Shown: positions 36,965 to 45,212 of the stretch, one piece after another | How the letters are laid out: each line of letters starts with the position of its first letter | Numbering within the stretch: position 1 is the stretch's first letter | From: Actinomycetota bacterium | GTDB taxonomy: Bacteria; Actinomycetota; Acidimicrobiia; Acidimicrobiales; CADCSY01 | DNA length: 48,535 nucleotides | Direction of reading: 5' to 3' | Assembly: GCA_016781135.1 (NCBI GenBank) | Contig: JADDQY010000050.1 | Location: forward strand, 1 to 48,535 | Position numbers and translations under genes: made by a program | Notes under the pieces: model-generated | What the model was told of the DNA's origin: nothing | Seen by the model: only the letters and a program-made list of their open reading frames with translations | The model's database searches: none

Positions 36965-38329
36965 ATGGCTGCTGACCCTTTCGCCGCCAACCGGTCTCCC
37001 CTGGGCACGCCGATGATCCAGCCGCCCCGGCTGCACCGGTGGCGGTCGGCGCCGGTCCTCGGCGTGGCGGCAGTGTCGGTCGCCTCCGGGTTCGGTCAGT
37101 TCGGGGCGGTGGCCGCCCTCGCCGACGTGGCCGAGGCCTTCGGGGAAGCGACGGGAGGGGCCTCGGTGGCCGAACAGGCGGGGTTGTCGGGCACCGTCCT
37201 CGGGGTCGGCTTGGCGGTGATCCGGTTCGCCTCGCTGGGCGCGCTGCCCCTGGCCGGACTGGCCGACCGCAAGGGGCGCACCCCGGTGGTGCTGTGGTCC
37301 TGCGCGGTGGGCCTGGCGCTGGTGGTGCTCGCTGCCCTGACCCCGGGCTACTGGTGGTTCGTCGCCGCCTTCGCCCTGAGCCGGCCGTTCCTGACCGCCA
37401 CCAATGCCGTGGCCCAGGTGGCGGCCGGCGAGCACACCGCCAGCACCGACCGAGCGAAGGCGGTCGCCCTGGTCAGCGCCGGCTACGGGGTGGGTGCGGC
37501 GGCGGTGGCGGTGGTGCGGGGAGCCAGCGGCGGCACCGGCGGCTTCCGGGTCACCTTCGCCCTGGCCGTCGTGCCCCTGGCCAGCCTTCCCCTCCTCGCG
37601 CGCTGGATGACCGAGCCCGACCGCTATCGCTCCACCGTGCGGCAAGGTGCTCGTGGCCGCCCGGTGGCGGTAGGGAGCCTCGGCGGCGAGCGCCGGCGCC
37701 GCCTCGTCATCATGCTGGCGTTGGCCTTCGCCGCCGGGTTCGTCACCGGTCCCGCCAACAGCTTCGTGTTCGTCTACGCCGAGGGGGTCCTCGGGGTGTC
37801 CTCGTCGCTGACCGCCGCCCTCCTCGTCGCCGCCCTGCCGGTCGGGCTGGCCGGGCTGTTGCTCGGGCGCTGGGGCGCCGACTGCTGCGGCCGGCGCCCC
37901 ACCGCGGCGGTCGCCCTAGCCGGCATCGCCGCGGGCGCCGCCCTCACCTACCAGGGGGGGATCGCCACCACCGCCACCGGCGCGCTGCTGACCGTGCTGG
38001 CGGGCTACGCCTTCGCCCCGACCCTTGCCGCCATCGGCAACGAGCTGTTCCCGACCGAGGTTCGAGCCGGGGTGGCGGGCTGGCTGGTGGGGAGCGGGGT
38101 GGTCGGCGCCGTGGCCGGCCTGGTCGCCTTCGGCATCCTCGCCGACGGCCCCGGTGGCTTCGGCACCGCCGCCGTGGCCGTGGCCGCCCCCTCGATGGCC
38201 GCCACCGTGCTGTTCCTCCGCCTGCCTGAGACCCGTGGCCTCGAGCTGGAGGAGTCGTCGCAGCCAGCCGGCGTCGACGGTGCCCCGCCGGCGCTGGCGA
38301 GCACCAGCGAGCCACGTGACGACAGATGA
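36965..38329 (+). CDS. MFS transporter
   Basis: This is a 454-residue integral membrane protein with about 12 hydrophobic segments. The MFS loop 2-3 signature appears as GLADRKGRTPVVLWS (about residues 98-112) and a related GRWGADCCGRRPTAAVAL follows the seventh or eighth segment, with PETRGLELEE at the end as in sugar-porter-like members. The substrate cannot be told. ATG at 36965 and ATG at 37013 are both possible; neither has a ribosome binding site. It diverges from hisS and converges on relA with a 2-base gap. Confidence 0.85.
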   Translation: MAADPFAANRSPLGTPMIQPPRLHRWRSAPVLGVAAVSVASGFGQFGAVAALADVAEAFGEATGGASVAEQAGLSGTVLGVGLAVIRFASLGALPLAGLADRKGRTPVVLWSCAVGLALVVLAALTPGYWWFVAAFALSRPFLTATNAVAQVAAGEHTASTDRAKAVALVSAGYGVGAAAVAVVRGASGGTGGFRVTFALAVVPLASLPLLARWMTEPDRYRSTVRQGARGRPVAVGSLGGERRRRLVIMLALAFAAGFVTGPANSFVFVYAEGVLGVSSSLTAALLVAALPVGLAGLLLGRWGADCCGRRPTAAVALAGIAAGAALTYQGGIATTATGALLTVLAGYAFAPTLAAIGNELFPTEVRAGVAGWLVGSGVVGAVAGLVAFGILADGPGGFGTAAVAVAAPSMAATVLFLRLPETRGLELEESSQPAGVDGAPPALASTSEPRDDR

Positions 38330-38331
38330 GG

Positions 38332-40530
38332 TCAGCCGCCTCCGGGCAGGACGCGGTAGGCGTCGTAGACCGAGTCGATGCAGCGGATGGTGGTGATGAG
38401 CGAGTCGAGGTGGCTGGGGTCGGCCAGCTCGAAGTCGAAGCGCATGCGGGAGATGCGGTCGCTGCCCGTCTGGGTGGCGCAGGCCAGGATGTTGACGTGG
38501 TGGTCGGCCAGCGTGGCGGAGACGTCGCGTAGCAGCTTCGAGCGATCGAGGGCCTTGACCTCGATCGAGACCACGAAGGTGCCCGGTCCCCAGTGCTGGT
38601 CCCAGTCGACCTCGATGATGCGGTCGCGCTCGCCCTCGGCCAGCGACACGGCGTTGGCACAGTCGCTGCGGTGCACCGTCACCCCTCGGCCGCGGGTCAC
38701 GAAGCCGATGATCTCGTCGCCGGGTACCGGGGTGCAGCACCGCGACAATCGGACCATGACGTCGTCGAGGCCCTCCACGTGGACCCCGGCGGTGGGTCGC
38801 CGGCGCCGGGGGGCCCGGGCGGTGACCGGCAGCTGCTCCTCCCCCTCGCCGCTGCGCAGCTCGCGCGCCACCCGCTGAGCCACCGACTTCGCCGACGCGT
38901 GGTGCTCGCCGATGGCGATGTAGAGGGCGTCGAGGTCGGTGAAGCTCATGGCGGCTGCGAGCTCGGCGAGCAACGGTGATGCCAGCACCTTCCGGACGGG
39001 CAGGCCCTCACGCCGCAGGGCATTGATCAGCTCGTCCCGGCCGGTCTCCATGGCGTCCTCCCGACGCTCTCGGGAGAACCAGTGGCGGATCTTGGTGCGG
39101 GCGCGGGGCGAGGCGACGATCTTGAGCCAGTCGCGCGACGGGGCCGGGTCGACCTTGCTGGTGAGGATCTCGACGGTGTCGCCCGAACGCAGCTTCGAGT
39201 CGAGCGGTGCCAGCCGGCCATTGACCCGGGCGCCGATGCAGGCATGGCCCACCTCGGTGTGGATGGCGTAGGCGAAGTCAATGGGGACCGAGCCGTCAGG
39301 AAGGGTGATGACCTTGCCCTTGGGGGTGAAGACGAAGACCTCGTCGTGCTCGAGGTCGACCTTGAGCGTCTCCATGAACTCCTGGGGGTCGCTCGTCTCC
39401 GACTGCCAGTCGATCAGGTTGTTGAGCCAGGCGATGTCCCCGGAGGTCAGCTCGTCCTTGTAGGCCCAGTGGGCTGCCACCCCGAACTCGGCCCGGCGGT
39501 GCATCTCCCGGGTACGGATCTGCACCTCGAGGGGCTTGCCCTGGGGCCCGACCACCGTGGTGTGCAGCGACTGGTAGAGGTTGAACTTGGGCATGGCGAT
39601 GTAGTCCTTGATGCGCCCCTGCACCGGCTTCCAGGTGGCGTGCATCGATCCGAGGGCGGCGTAGCAGTCCTCCACCCGGTCGACCACCACCCGGATGCCC
39701 ACCAGGTCGAAGATCTCGTCGAACTCCTTGCCCTTGACCACCATCTTCTCGTAGATCGACCAGAGGTGCTTGGGGCGGCCAGTCACCTCGCCGCTGATCT
39801 TCAGCTCCCGCAGGCGCTCGCGAACCGCCTCGAGCACCAGGGTCAGGTACAGCTCCCGCTCGGGGCTGCGGATCGACACCATCTGCTCGATCTCGGCGTA
39901 GCGCTTCGGGTACAACGTGGCGAAGGCCAGGTCCTCCAGCTGCTGCTTGGTCGAGGCCATGCCCAGGCGATGGGCGAGCGGGGCGTAGATGTCGATGGTC
40001 TCCTGGCCGATGCGCTGCTGCTTGGCCTCGGGCAGGGCGGCGATCGTGCGCATGTTGTGGAGCCGGTCGGCCAGCTTGATGATGAGGACCCGCAGGTCCT
40101 TGGCCATGGCCACGATCATCTTGCGGATCGACGCCGCCTGCTGGGCCTCCCTCGAGTCGAAGCGGATCCGATCGAGCTTGGTGACCCCGTCGACGATGGC
40201 GGCCACCTCGGGGCCGAAGGTCGACGTCACGTCGGCCAAGCCGACGGCGGTGTCCTCGACGGCGTCGTGGAGCAGGGCGGCAGCCACGGTGACGTCGTCG
40301 AGGCCGAGCTCGGCGACGATCATCGCCACGGCCAGCGGGTGCTGGATGTAGTCGTCGCCGGAGGTGCGCACCTGGCCCTGATGGGCGTTGGCGGCCACGG
40401 CGTAGGCCCGGCTGATCATCGCCGTGGAGGCGCGGGGGTGGCGGGCCCGGTAGGCCGAGAGCAAGGGGGCGACCTCCTCGGCGGGCAGCGACGCCCGTCG
40501 CCACGGCAGCACCCGGTCGACGGTGTTCAC
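38332..40530 (-). CDS. relA: bifunctional (p)ppGpp synthetase/hydrolase (RSH, Rel)
   Basis: Long RSH proteins make and break the alarmone (p)ppGpp. The HD hydrolase domain is intact (YIQHPLAVAMIVAELGLD; AALLHDAVEDTAVGLADV; IIKLADRLHNMRTIAALP). The synthetase domain has GIRVVVDRVEDCYAALGSMH and KFNLYQSLHTTVVGPQGKPL with EVQIRTREMHRRAEFGVAAHW. TGS (VFVFTPKGKVITLPDGSVPIDF region), zinc-finger/CC (RLSRCCTPVPGDEIIGFVTR) and a C-terminal ACT domain follow. 732 residues, so both activities are expected. The GTG overlaps the apt stop (GTGA), a pairing widespread in Gram-positive bacteria that links purine salvage to the stringent response. Confidence 0.97.
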   Translation of the reverse strand: MNTVDRVLPWRRASLPAEEVAPLLSAYRARHPRASTAMISRAYAVAANAHQGQVRTSGDDYIQHPLAVAMIVAELGLDDVTVAAALLHDAVEDTAVGLADVTSTFGPEVAAIVDGVTKLDRIRFDSREAQQAASIRKMIVAMAKDLRVLIIKLADRLHNMRTIAALPEAKQQRIGQETIDIYAPLAHRLGMASTKQQLEDLAFATLYPKRYAEIEQMVSIRSPERELYLTLVLEAVRERLRELKISGEVTGRPKHLWSIYEKMVVKGKEFDEIFDLVGIRVVVDRVEDCYAALGSMHATWKPVQGRIKDYIAMPKFNLYQSLHTTVVGPQGKPLEVQIRTREMHRRAEFGVAAHWAYKDELTSGDIAWLNNLIDWQSETSDPQEFMETLKVDLEHDEVFVFTPKGKVITLPDGSVPIDFAYAIHTEVGHACIGARVNGRLAPLDSKLRSGDTVEILTSKVDPAPSRDWLKIVASPRARTKIRHWFSRERREDAMETGRDELINALRREGLPVRKVLASPLLAELAAAMSFTDLDALYIAIGEHHASAKSVAQRVARELRSGEGEEQLPVTARAPRRRRPTAGVHVEGLDDVMVRLSRCCTPVPGDEIIGFVTRGRGVTVHRSDCANAVSLAEGERDRIIEVDWDQHWGPGTFVVSIEVKALDRSKLLRDVSATLADHHVNILACATQTGSDRISRMRFDFELADPSHLDSLITTIRCIDSVYDAYRVLPGGG

Positions 40531-41078
40531 GCCCCGCCGGCCTCCTCGGGCGGGTAGATGATCAGCGAGCGGATGTCGCGCCCATCGAGGCGGCTGCGGC
40601 CGGCGAGGAAGCCCAGCTCGATCACGAACCCGAGAGCCACCACCTCGGCGCCCAGCCGCTCGACGAGGCGGACGCTCGCCGCCGCCGTGCCTCCGGTGGC
40701 GAGGACGTCGTCGATCACCAGCACCCGGCTCCCCGGGGCCACCCCGTCGGCGTGGATCTCGAGGCGGTCGGTGCCGTACTCGAGGGAGTACCCCTCCTGC
40801 TCGACCGACCACGGCAGCTTGCCCGCCTTGCGTACGGGCACGAACCCGGCGCCCAGGCGGTAGGCGACGGGTGCGGCGAGGATGAAGCCCCGGGCCTCGA
40901 TGCCGACCACGGCGTCGACGTCGCGCCCGAGCGACCACTCGGCCAGCTCGTCGACTGCTCCCGAGAAGGCCCCGGGGTCGGCGAGAACGGGGGTGATGTC
41001 CTTGAACACCACGCCGGGGCTGGGGAAGTCGGGGATGTCGCGCACAAGCCCCTGCCATCGGCCCGTGCGCTGCTCCAC
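40527..41078 (-). CDS. apt: adenine phosphoribosyltransferase
   Basis: Apt salvages adenine to AMP with PRPP. The N-terminal signature VRDIPDFPSPGVVFKDITPV, the VVGIEARGFILAAPVAYRLG core, the flexible-loop residues EYGTDRLEIHADGV and the PRPP motif RVLVIDDVLATGGTAAASV are present. I take GTG at 41078, which gives an N-terminus of ordinary length (183 residues) and has TACCGT 6 bases upstream; a GTG at 41105 (192 residues) is an alternative, and neither has a ribosome binding site. It is divergent from the cyclophilin gene and coupled to relA. Confidence 0.95.
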   Translation of the reverse strand: MEQRTGRWQGLVRDIPDFPSPGVVFKDITPVLADPGAFSGAVDELAEWSLGRDVDAVVGIEARGFILAAPVAYRLGAGFVPVRKAGKLPWSVEQEGYSLEYGTDRLEIHADGVAPGSRVLVIDDVLATGGTAAASVRLVERLGAEVVALGFVIELGFLAGRSRLDGRDIRSLIIYPPEEAGGA

Positions 41079-41084
41079 CGCTTC

Positions 41085-41090
41085 ACGGTA
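41085..41090 (-). promoter_or_regulatory. possible -10 element (TACCGT) for apt
   Basis: TACCGT ends 6 bases before the GTG at 41078. If the true start is the GTG at 41105, this hexamer is coding sequence and the match is accidental. Confidence 0.25.
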
Positions 41091-41166
41091 CTGCTCCGCG
41101 TCCACCGACGAGGTTCTGGGGTGGCGACGGCTTGCCCCGTGGCGTCGCCGAGCGGCAAGGTTGCCC

Positions 41167-41724
41167 ATGGCCACCCCTTGCCCCCAAGCCGACGGATCGA
41201 GCCCCCGCCAGACCCGCTTCAGCGGACCGCCGCCCATGTGCATCGACCCGGCGAAGCGCTACACGGCGGAGATGACGACCTCGCTCGGGTCGCTCACCAT
41301 CGCCCTCGACCCCATTGCCGCCCCGGTCACCGTCAACAACTTCGTGGTCCTCGCCCGCTATCACTACTTCGACGGCCTCGTGTTCCACCGGGTGATCAAG
41401 GGCTTCATGTGCCAGGGCGGCGACCCCGAGGGCACCGGTCGGGGGGGTCCCGGCTACCGGTTCGCCGACGAGCTGCCACCCCCGGGCCGCTACGAGATCG
41501 GGTCGGTGGCGATGGCCAACGCCGGGCCCGACACCAACGGCAGCCAGTTCTTCATTGTGAGCGGAGCTTCAGGGGTGCGGCTGCCGCCCAGCTACTCGCT
41601 GTTCGGGAAGGTGGTCAAGGGCCTCGACGTGCTGGCGGCCATGGAGGCGGTGCCGACGGGCCGCAACGACCGCCCCGTCAACGACCTCACGATCACCTCG
41701 GTCACGATCATCGAGGCCGACTGA
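41167..41724 (+). CDS. cyclophilin-type peptidyl-prolyl cis-trans isomerase
   Basis: This enzyme isomerises Xaa-Pro peptide bonds. The cyclophilin core begins at about residue 36 (TTSLGSLTIALDPIAAPVTV) and shows the active-site strand YFDGLVFHRVIKGFMCQGGD with its arginine and phenylalanine, GTGRGGPGYRFADE, SVAMANAGPDTNGSQFFIV and YSLFGKVVKGLDVLAAME. No signal peptide or membrane segment is seen, so it should be cytosolic. The ATG at 41167 (185 residues, AAGG 6 bases upstream) adds about 23 residues before a second possible ATG at 41236. Confidence 0.93.
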   Translation: MATPCPQADGSSPRQTRFSGPPPMCIDPAKRYTAEMTTSLGSLTIALDPIAAPVTVNNFVVLARYHYFDGLVFHRVIKGFMCQGGDPEGTGRGGPGYRFADELPPPGRYEIGSVAMANAGPDTNGSQFFIVSGASGVRLPPSYSLFGKVVKGLDVLAAMEAVPTGRNDRPVNDLTITSVTIIEAD

Positions 41725-41728
41725 GGGG

Positions 41729-41734
41729 TACCGT
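41729..41734 (+). promoter_or_regulatory. putative -10 element (TACCGT) for the gene at 41742
   Basis: TACCGT ends 7 bases before the ATG at 41742, starting 4 bases after the cyclophilin stop. It supports ATG at 41742 over GTG at 41733, since the GTG would overlap the hexamer. Confidence 0.4.
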
Positions 41735-41741
41735 GATCACC

Positions 41742-42080
41742 ATGAGCGACGGTGATCAGCTGGCCTACATCCGGGTGCAGGAACGGATCGCCGAGCTGGC
41801 GGAGCGCCTGATGAACAACCCCGACGAGCGGGTCGGTGAGCGGGTGGCCGAGCTGCTCGACTGGGTCGACGTGTTCCACCGTGAGGGCCTCACCCGGCTG
41901 GTGGCCATGGTGGAGGCGTGGCGGGGGGAGATCTTCTTGGAGTCGGCCGCCGAGGACGAGGTCGCCGGCACGTTGCTCGACGCCTACGGCTTGCGCGACG
42001 ACCTGCTCCCCGGCGGCCCGACAGCGCCGGCGCCGCCTCCTCCTCCGCAGCCGACCCTGGTGCAGATCCGCCGCAAGTAG
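41742..42080 (+). CDS. small helical protein, function unknown
   Basis: The 112-residue protein is predicted helical: RVQERIAELAERLMNNPDER, then VAELLDWVDVFHREGLTRLV, AMVEAWRGEIFLESAAEDEV and LLDAYGLRD, ending in a Pro-rich tail (APAPPPPPQPT). The pattern of paired amphipathic helices followed by a short xDxxVxxLLxxYGL motif resembles the helical region that precedes NifU-type domains in some actinobacterial proteins, but no NifU domain or cysteine pair is present. The resemblance is from memory and weak. It follows the cyclophilin gene by 17 bases and converges on the sigma factor gene. Confidence 0.7.
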   Translation: MSDGDQLAYIRVQERIAELAERLMNNPDERVGERVAELLDWVDVFHREGLTRLVAMVEAWRGEIFLESAAEDEVAGTLLDAYGLRDDLLPGGPTAPAPPPPPQPTLVQIRRK

Positions 42081-42099
42081 GACGGCGGGGGCGTCGCCG

Positions 42100-43053
42100 T
42101 CAGACCGACAGCAGCTCGTGGGCGCCGGTGTCGACTGAGGGGTGGCGCAGCTTCGACATGGCCCGCGCCTCGATCTGGCGGATGCGCTCCCGGGTGAGGT
42201 TGAAGCTCTCCCCCACCTCTTCGAGGGTTCGGGCCTCGCCCCGGTCGAGCCCGTAGCGCAACCGGATGACGGTCCGTTCCCGCTCGTCAAGGGGCGCGAG
42301 CAGCCGGGCCACCTCGGCCGGGAGCAGGGCGTCGGCGGCGGCGCTGAACGGGCAGGTGGCGTTGGGGTCGGCCACCACGTCGCCCAGCTCGGCGTCGCCG
42401 TCTTCCCGCAGCGGGTCGGACAGCGACAGGGTGCCGCCCGCGTAGCGGAAGATCTCGATGAGCTTGTCGACCGGCAGGTCGAGCTCGGCCGCCAGCTCGG
42501 CCAGGGTCGGCGGGCGGCCGAACTTGATCTCGAGCACCCCCTGCGCCTTGCGCAGCCGGGTGAGCTGGTCGCCGGCGTGGACCGGAAGGCGGATGGTGCG
42601 GCCGGTGTTGGCGATCCCCCGGGTGATGGCCTGGCGGATCCACCAGGTGGCGTACGTGGAGAACTTGAAGCCCTTGCGCCAGTCGAACTTCTCGACGGCG
42701 TGAATCAGCCCGAGGTTGCCCTCCTGCACGAGGTCGAGCAGGGGCAGCTCGGAAGCCTGGTACTTCTTGGCGATGGAGACCACCAGCCGCAGGTTGGCCT
42801 TGATGAAGGTCTGGGTGGCGTCGTCTCCGGCTTGGACGGCGAGGCGCAGCTCGCGCCGGCGGGCCACCGAGAGCCGTTCACCAGCCTCCTCGGCCCGGGC
42901 CAGCTCCTTGCGAGCGGCGTTGCCGTCTTCGATCGCCTGGGCAAGCCGGGCCTCGTCGGCCTTGGTCAACAGGGCATGCTTGCCGATGTCGCTCAAGTAC
43001 AGGCGGACGAGGTCCTCCTCGGCGCGTTCGGCTCGTTGCTTCGCCATGCGCAT
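42100..43053 (-). CDS. sigma-70 family RNA polymerase sigma factor, group 1/2 type
   Basis: The 317-residue protein directs RNA polymerase to housekeeping-like promoters. Region 1.2 (VRLYLSDIGKHALLTKADEA), region 2 (LVVSIAKKYQASELPLLDLV; EKFDWRKGFKFSTYATWWIR with the -10-reading helix), region 3 (QLTRLRKAQGVLEIKFGRPP) and region 4.2 (GESFNLTRERIRQIEARAMSKL) are all present. It lacks the long acidic region 1.1 of a primary sigma factor and is short, so a group 2 (SigB/HrdB-like) role is most likely. The ATG at 43053 has GGAGGAAGGG upstream, and TACACT about 30 bases further up is a plausible -10, so this gene has a leader. Confidence 0.93.
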   Translation of the reverse strand: MRMAKQRAERAEEDLVRLYLSDIGKHALLTKADEARLAQAIEDGNAARKELARAEEAGERLSVARRRELRLAVQAGDDATQTFIKANLRLVVSIAKKYQASELPLLDLVQEGNLGLIHAVEKFDWRKGFKFSTYATWWIRQAITRGIANTGRTIRLPVHAGDQLTRLRKAQGVLEIKFGRPPTLAELAAELDLPVDKLIEIFRYAGGTLSLSDPLREDGDAELGDVVADPNATCPFSAAADALLPAEVARLLAPLDERERTVIRLRYGLDRGEARTLEEVGESFNLTRERIRQIEARAMSKLRHPSVDTGAHELLSV

Positions 43054-43151
43054 GCAACCCTTCCTCCGACGGCAGAGACGGTGGCCAGTGTACGACAACT
43101 CGGTGAACTTCTGGCCGAGCCGGTCTCTTGGCCCCCTGCGGCGGCCCGGCC

Positions 43152-44459
43152 TCAGCGGTAAGGGACGTAGACGGCAAGCCTCTGCTCGCACTTGGTCACC
43201 CGGAAGCGCTCAGCCCCGTCGAAGGTCTCGCCGTCGCGGGCCAGGCGCAACGGTCCCTGGAGGGAGCGGACCTCGAGCTCGGTCGCGCTCCACTGCTCGT
43301 AGGCCCGGCACCGTCCGAGCGTCCCGGTCAGCAGCGCCAGGCCGAGACGGACCCGCGACCACGGTGCCGAGCCGTCGACGACTCGGATGTCGAGGCGGCC
43401 GTCGTCCAGCCGGGGGCGCCAGCTCGGGCAAAAGCCGTCGGGCTCGTAGCGGCAGTTCCCGATGAAGACCATCCACACCCGCCGCCGCACACCGTCGAGC
43501 TCGACGTCGACCAGCTCTGACGAACGCAGCACCCGCGCCAGGGCGACGAGCATCGCCGGCCACTTACCGATCGTCGACTCCAGCCGTTGCCGGGCATCGA
43601 CGAGATCGACGTAGCTGCCGAAGCTGGCGGTGTTCAGGAACGCCCGGCCGTCGATGGTGGCGATGTCGATGGCGACCGCCTGGCCGTGGCGCACCGCCGT
43701 CACCGCGTCGGCCACAGAGATGAGCCCGAGGTCACGGGCGAAGTGATTGAGCGTGCCGGCGGGAACGACGACGAGGGGCTTGCCGGCGGCGGCCGCGGCC
43801 TCGGCCCCGGCATTGATGGAGCCGTCCCCACCGGCGACGCCCAGGGCCAGCGAGCTCACCGTGGCGCGCTCCAGCGCGGTGCCAAAGTCGGTGGCGTCGT
43901 CGACGACGATGATCTGCGCCTCGGGCAGGACGCCCCGCAGCTCCTCCGCCGGGCTTCCGGCGAGCGACGGCCCCGCTCTGTCGTTGATCACCACGCACAG
44001 GCCCTGCCCGTCGGGCGACGGCTCCTGGTCGACCCTGGTTAGGGCGGTCGACAGGTCAGCGGCCTCGTGGGGAGCCAGCGGCCACACGCGTCTGGTGAGG
44101 AGGGCCGCGGCGCCGCCCGAGGCGGACCAGGCGACCACCGCCACCAGCTGGAGGCGTCGCCGCCGCACGGCGAAGGCCGCCGACCACGCCGCGGCACCGC
44201 CGAGGGGCAGGGCGAGGGCGGGGAGCTCCATGGCGGCCCCGGTGGCGAACGCCACCGCACCCGCCGCTCGCCGGGGGACGCCGATGCACCCCACCCTGGC
44301 GGCCAGCGCTCCGGTGGCGCTCACCGCCGCCATGGCCACCGCACCTCGCATTGCCGCCCTCCGGCTGAACCGGCCGCCGATGGTGGCCAGCGCCCCGGCG
44401 GCACCCAGCCACGGCAGGAGCGATTCCCCCTCGACCCTCCGCGACCCGTGCCGGTCCAC
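43152..44459 (-). CDS. diacylglycerol kinase family protein with degenerate PAP2-like N-terminal domain
   Basis: The C-terminal part (about residues 150-435) is a DAGK/LCB5-type lipid kinase: VAGGDGSINAGAEAA at 209-223 (GGDGS nucleotide motif), VVPAGTLNHFARDLG at 231-245, and LDDGRLDIRVVDG near the end. The first 135 residues are apolar (LPWLGAAGALATIGG, VAFATGAAMELPALALP, ARRAWP-like RRVWPLAP) and follow the layout of the PAP2 phosphatase domain fused to such kinases in actinobacteria. The PAP2 catalytic residues (KxxxxxxRP, PSGH, SRxxxxxHxxxD) are not there. GTG at 44459 was chosen; TACGTT lies 6 bases upstream. The lipid substrate is unknown. Confidence 0.85.
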   Translation of the reverse strand: MDRHGSRRVEGESLLPWLGAAGALATIGGRFSRRAAMRGAVAMAAVSATGALAARVGCIGVPRRAAGAVAFATGAAMELPALALPLGGAAAWSAAFAVRRRRLQLVAVVAWSASGGAAALLTRRVWPLAPHEAADLSTALTRVDQEPSPDGQGLCVVINDRAGPSLAGSPAEELRGVLPEAQIIVVDDATDFGTALERATVSSLALGVAGGDGSINAGAEAAAAAGKPLVVVPAGTLNHFARDLGLISVADAVTAVRHGQAVAIDIATIDGRAFLNTASFGSYVDLVDARQRLESTIGKWPAMLVALARVLRSSELVDVELDGVRRRVWMVFIGNCRYEPDGFCPSWRPRLDDGRLDIRVVDGSAPWSRVRLGLALLTGTLGRCRAYEQWSATELEVRSLQGPLRLARDGETFDGAERFRVTKCEQRLAVYVPYR

Positions 44460-44465
44460 CAACAG

Positions 44466-44471
44466 AACGTA
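44466..44471 (-). promoter_or_regulatory. putative -10 element (TACGTT) for the DAGK-family gene
   Basis: TACGTT ends 6 bases before the GTG at 44459 in a 260-base divergent region. No ribosome binding site is present before this gene. Confidence 0.35.
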
Positions 44472-44599
44472 ACGGAGGGCCGCGCCAATGGTGGATGGTC
44501 CTGCCAAGATCGTCCTTGCCTTCGGACTGGCTTCCCCCGGCTGAGGCCTTCGCGTCCTCTGGGTCGCGGTCCGCGAGGTGACGGGGAACGGAGGAGGGC

Positions 44600-44704
44600 A
44601 TGAAACTGACCACCCAGGTGGGACGGGCCGGCCCCTGCTTGATGGAGGCGAGGGAAGCTGGAAAGAAAAGCTCCTGCCCGCTGTCACCCAGAGCGGGGAG
44701 CTGA
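44600..44704 (+). CDS. possible 34-residue leader ORF before the ECF sigma locus
   Basis: An ATG at 44600 is preceded by GGAGGAGGG at good spacing and opens a 34-codon frame (begins MKLTTQVGRAGPCLM) that ends at a TGA 15 bases before the GTG of the sigma fragment. It is in the same frame as that fragment. The strong ribosome binding site contrasts with the lack of one before the sigma GTG. It could be a leader peptide coupling translation, or the remnant of a longer N-terminus cut by a stop. No family is recognisable. Confidence 0.35.
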   Translation: MKLTTQVGRAGPCLMEAREAGKKSSCPLSPRAGS

Positions 44705-44719
44705 GACGATGACGTTGTA

Positions 44720-45212
44720 GTGGAGTGCGACGGGAGCAAGTCGGGGTTCGACGAGGTGTTCCCCGAGCTGTTCCTGTCCGCCTTCCACGTCGCTCGCCGC
44801 ATCCTCGGCGACGTCACCGACTCCGAAGACGCAGCCGCCGAGGCCTTGGCTCGTGCCCTTCGCTGCTGGCGGCGGGTGGGCCGGCTCTCCTACCGCGACG
44901 CCTGGATCATGCGGGTGACGGCCAACGTCGCCCTCGATCGCTTTGCAAGCAGCGCCGGGCGCTACCTCCCGTAGCCCCTGCGTCCCACGACCGACCGACG
45001 CCGCCGTCCTGCCGGTCGTGCTGACAGGGGCGCTCCAGGCCATCTCCCGCCGGCAACGCCAAGTGGTGGCCCTGCGCTACCTGGCCGACCTGACCGAAGC
45101 GGAGGTCGCGGCGTCGCTCGGCATCTCGGTCAACTCGGTGAAGAAGCACGGCAGTCGAGGCATCGACGCCTTGCGCGTGAGCGATTGGGCCCCCAATGGG
45201 AGGAGACGAACC
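44720..45212 (+). pseudogene. ECF sigma factor split by a +1 frameshift
   Basis: The first frame (GTG 44720 to TAG 44972-44974) encodes 84 residues with sigma region 2: FPELFLSAFHVARRILGDVT, SEDAAAEALARALRCWRRVG and YRDAWIMRVTANVALDRF. Region 4 lies in the +1 frame from about 44990: ALQAISRRQRQVVALRYLAD, EAEVAASLGISVNSVKKHGS and RGIDALR, a clear helix-turn-helix. Joining them by one base in the 44943-44974 overlap would give a full SigE-like ECF factor of ordinary length. Neither half alone could work normally. There is no stop between region 4 and the following membrane-protein gene in the same frame. A decayed gene, a sequencing error or unusual frameshifting are all possible; no classic slippery site is visible. 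Confidence 0.7.

Noticed and set aside
44960..44980. Programmed +1 frameshift site in the sigma gene
   Set aside because: The codons before the TAG (TAC CTC CCG) do not allow the tRNA to re-pair in the +1 frame, and no stimulatory ribosome binding site of the RF2 type lies just upstream. A simple indel is more likely.
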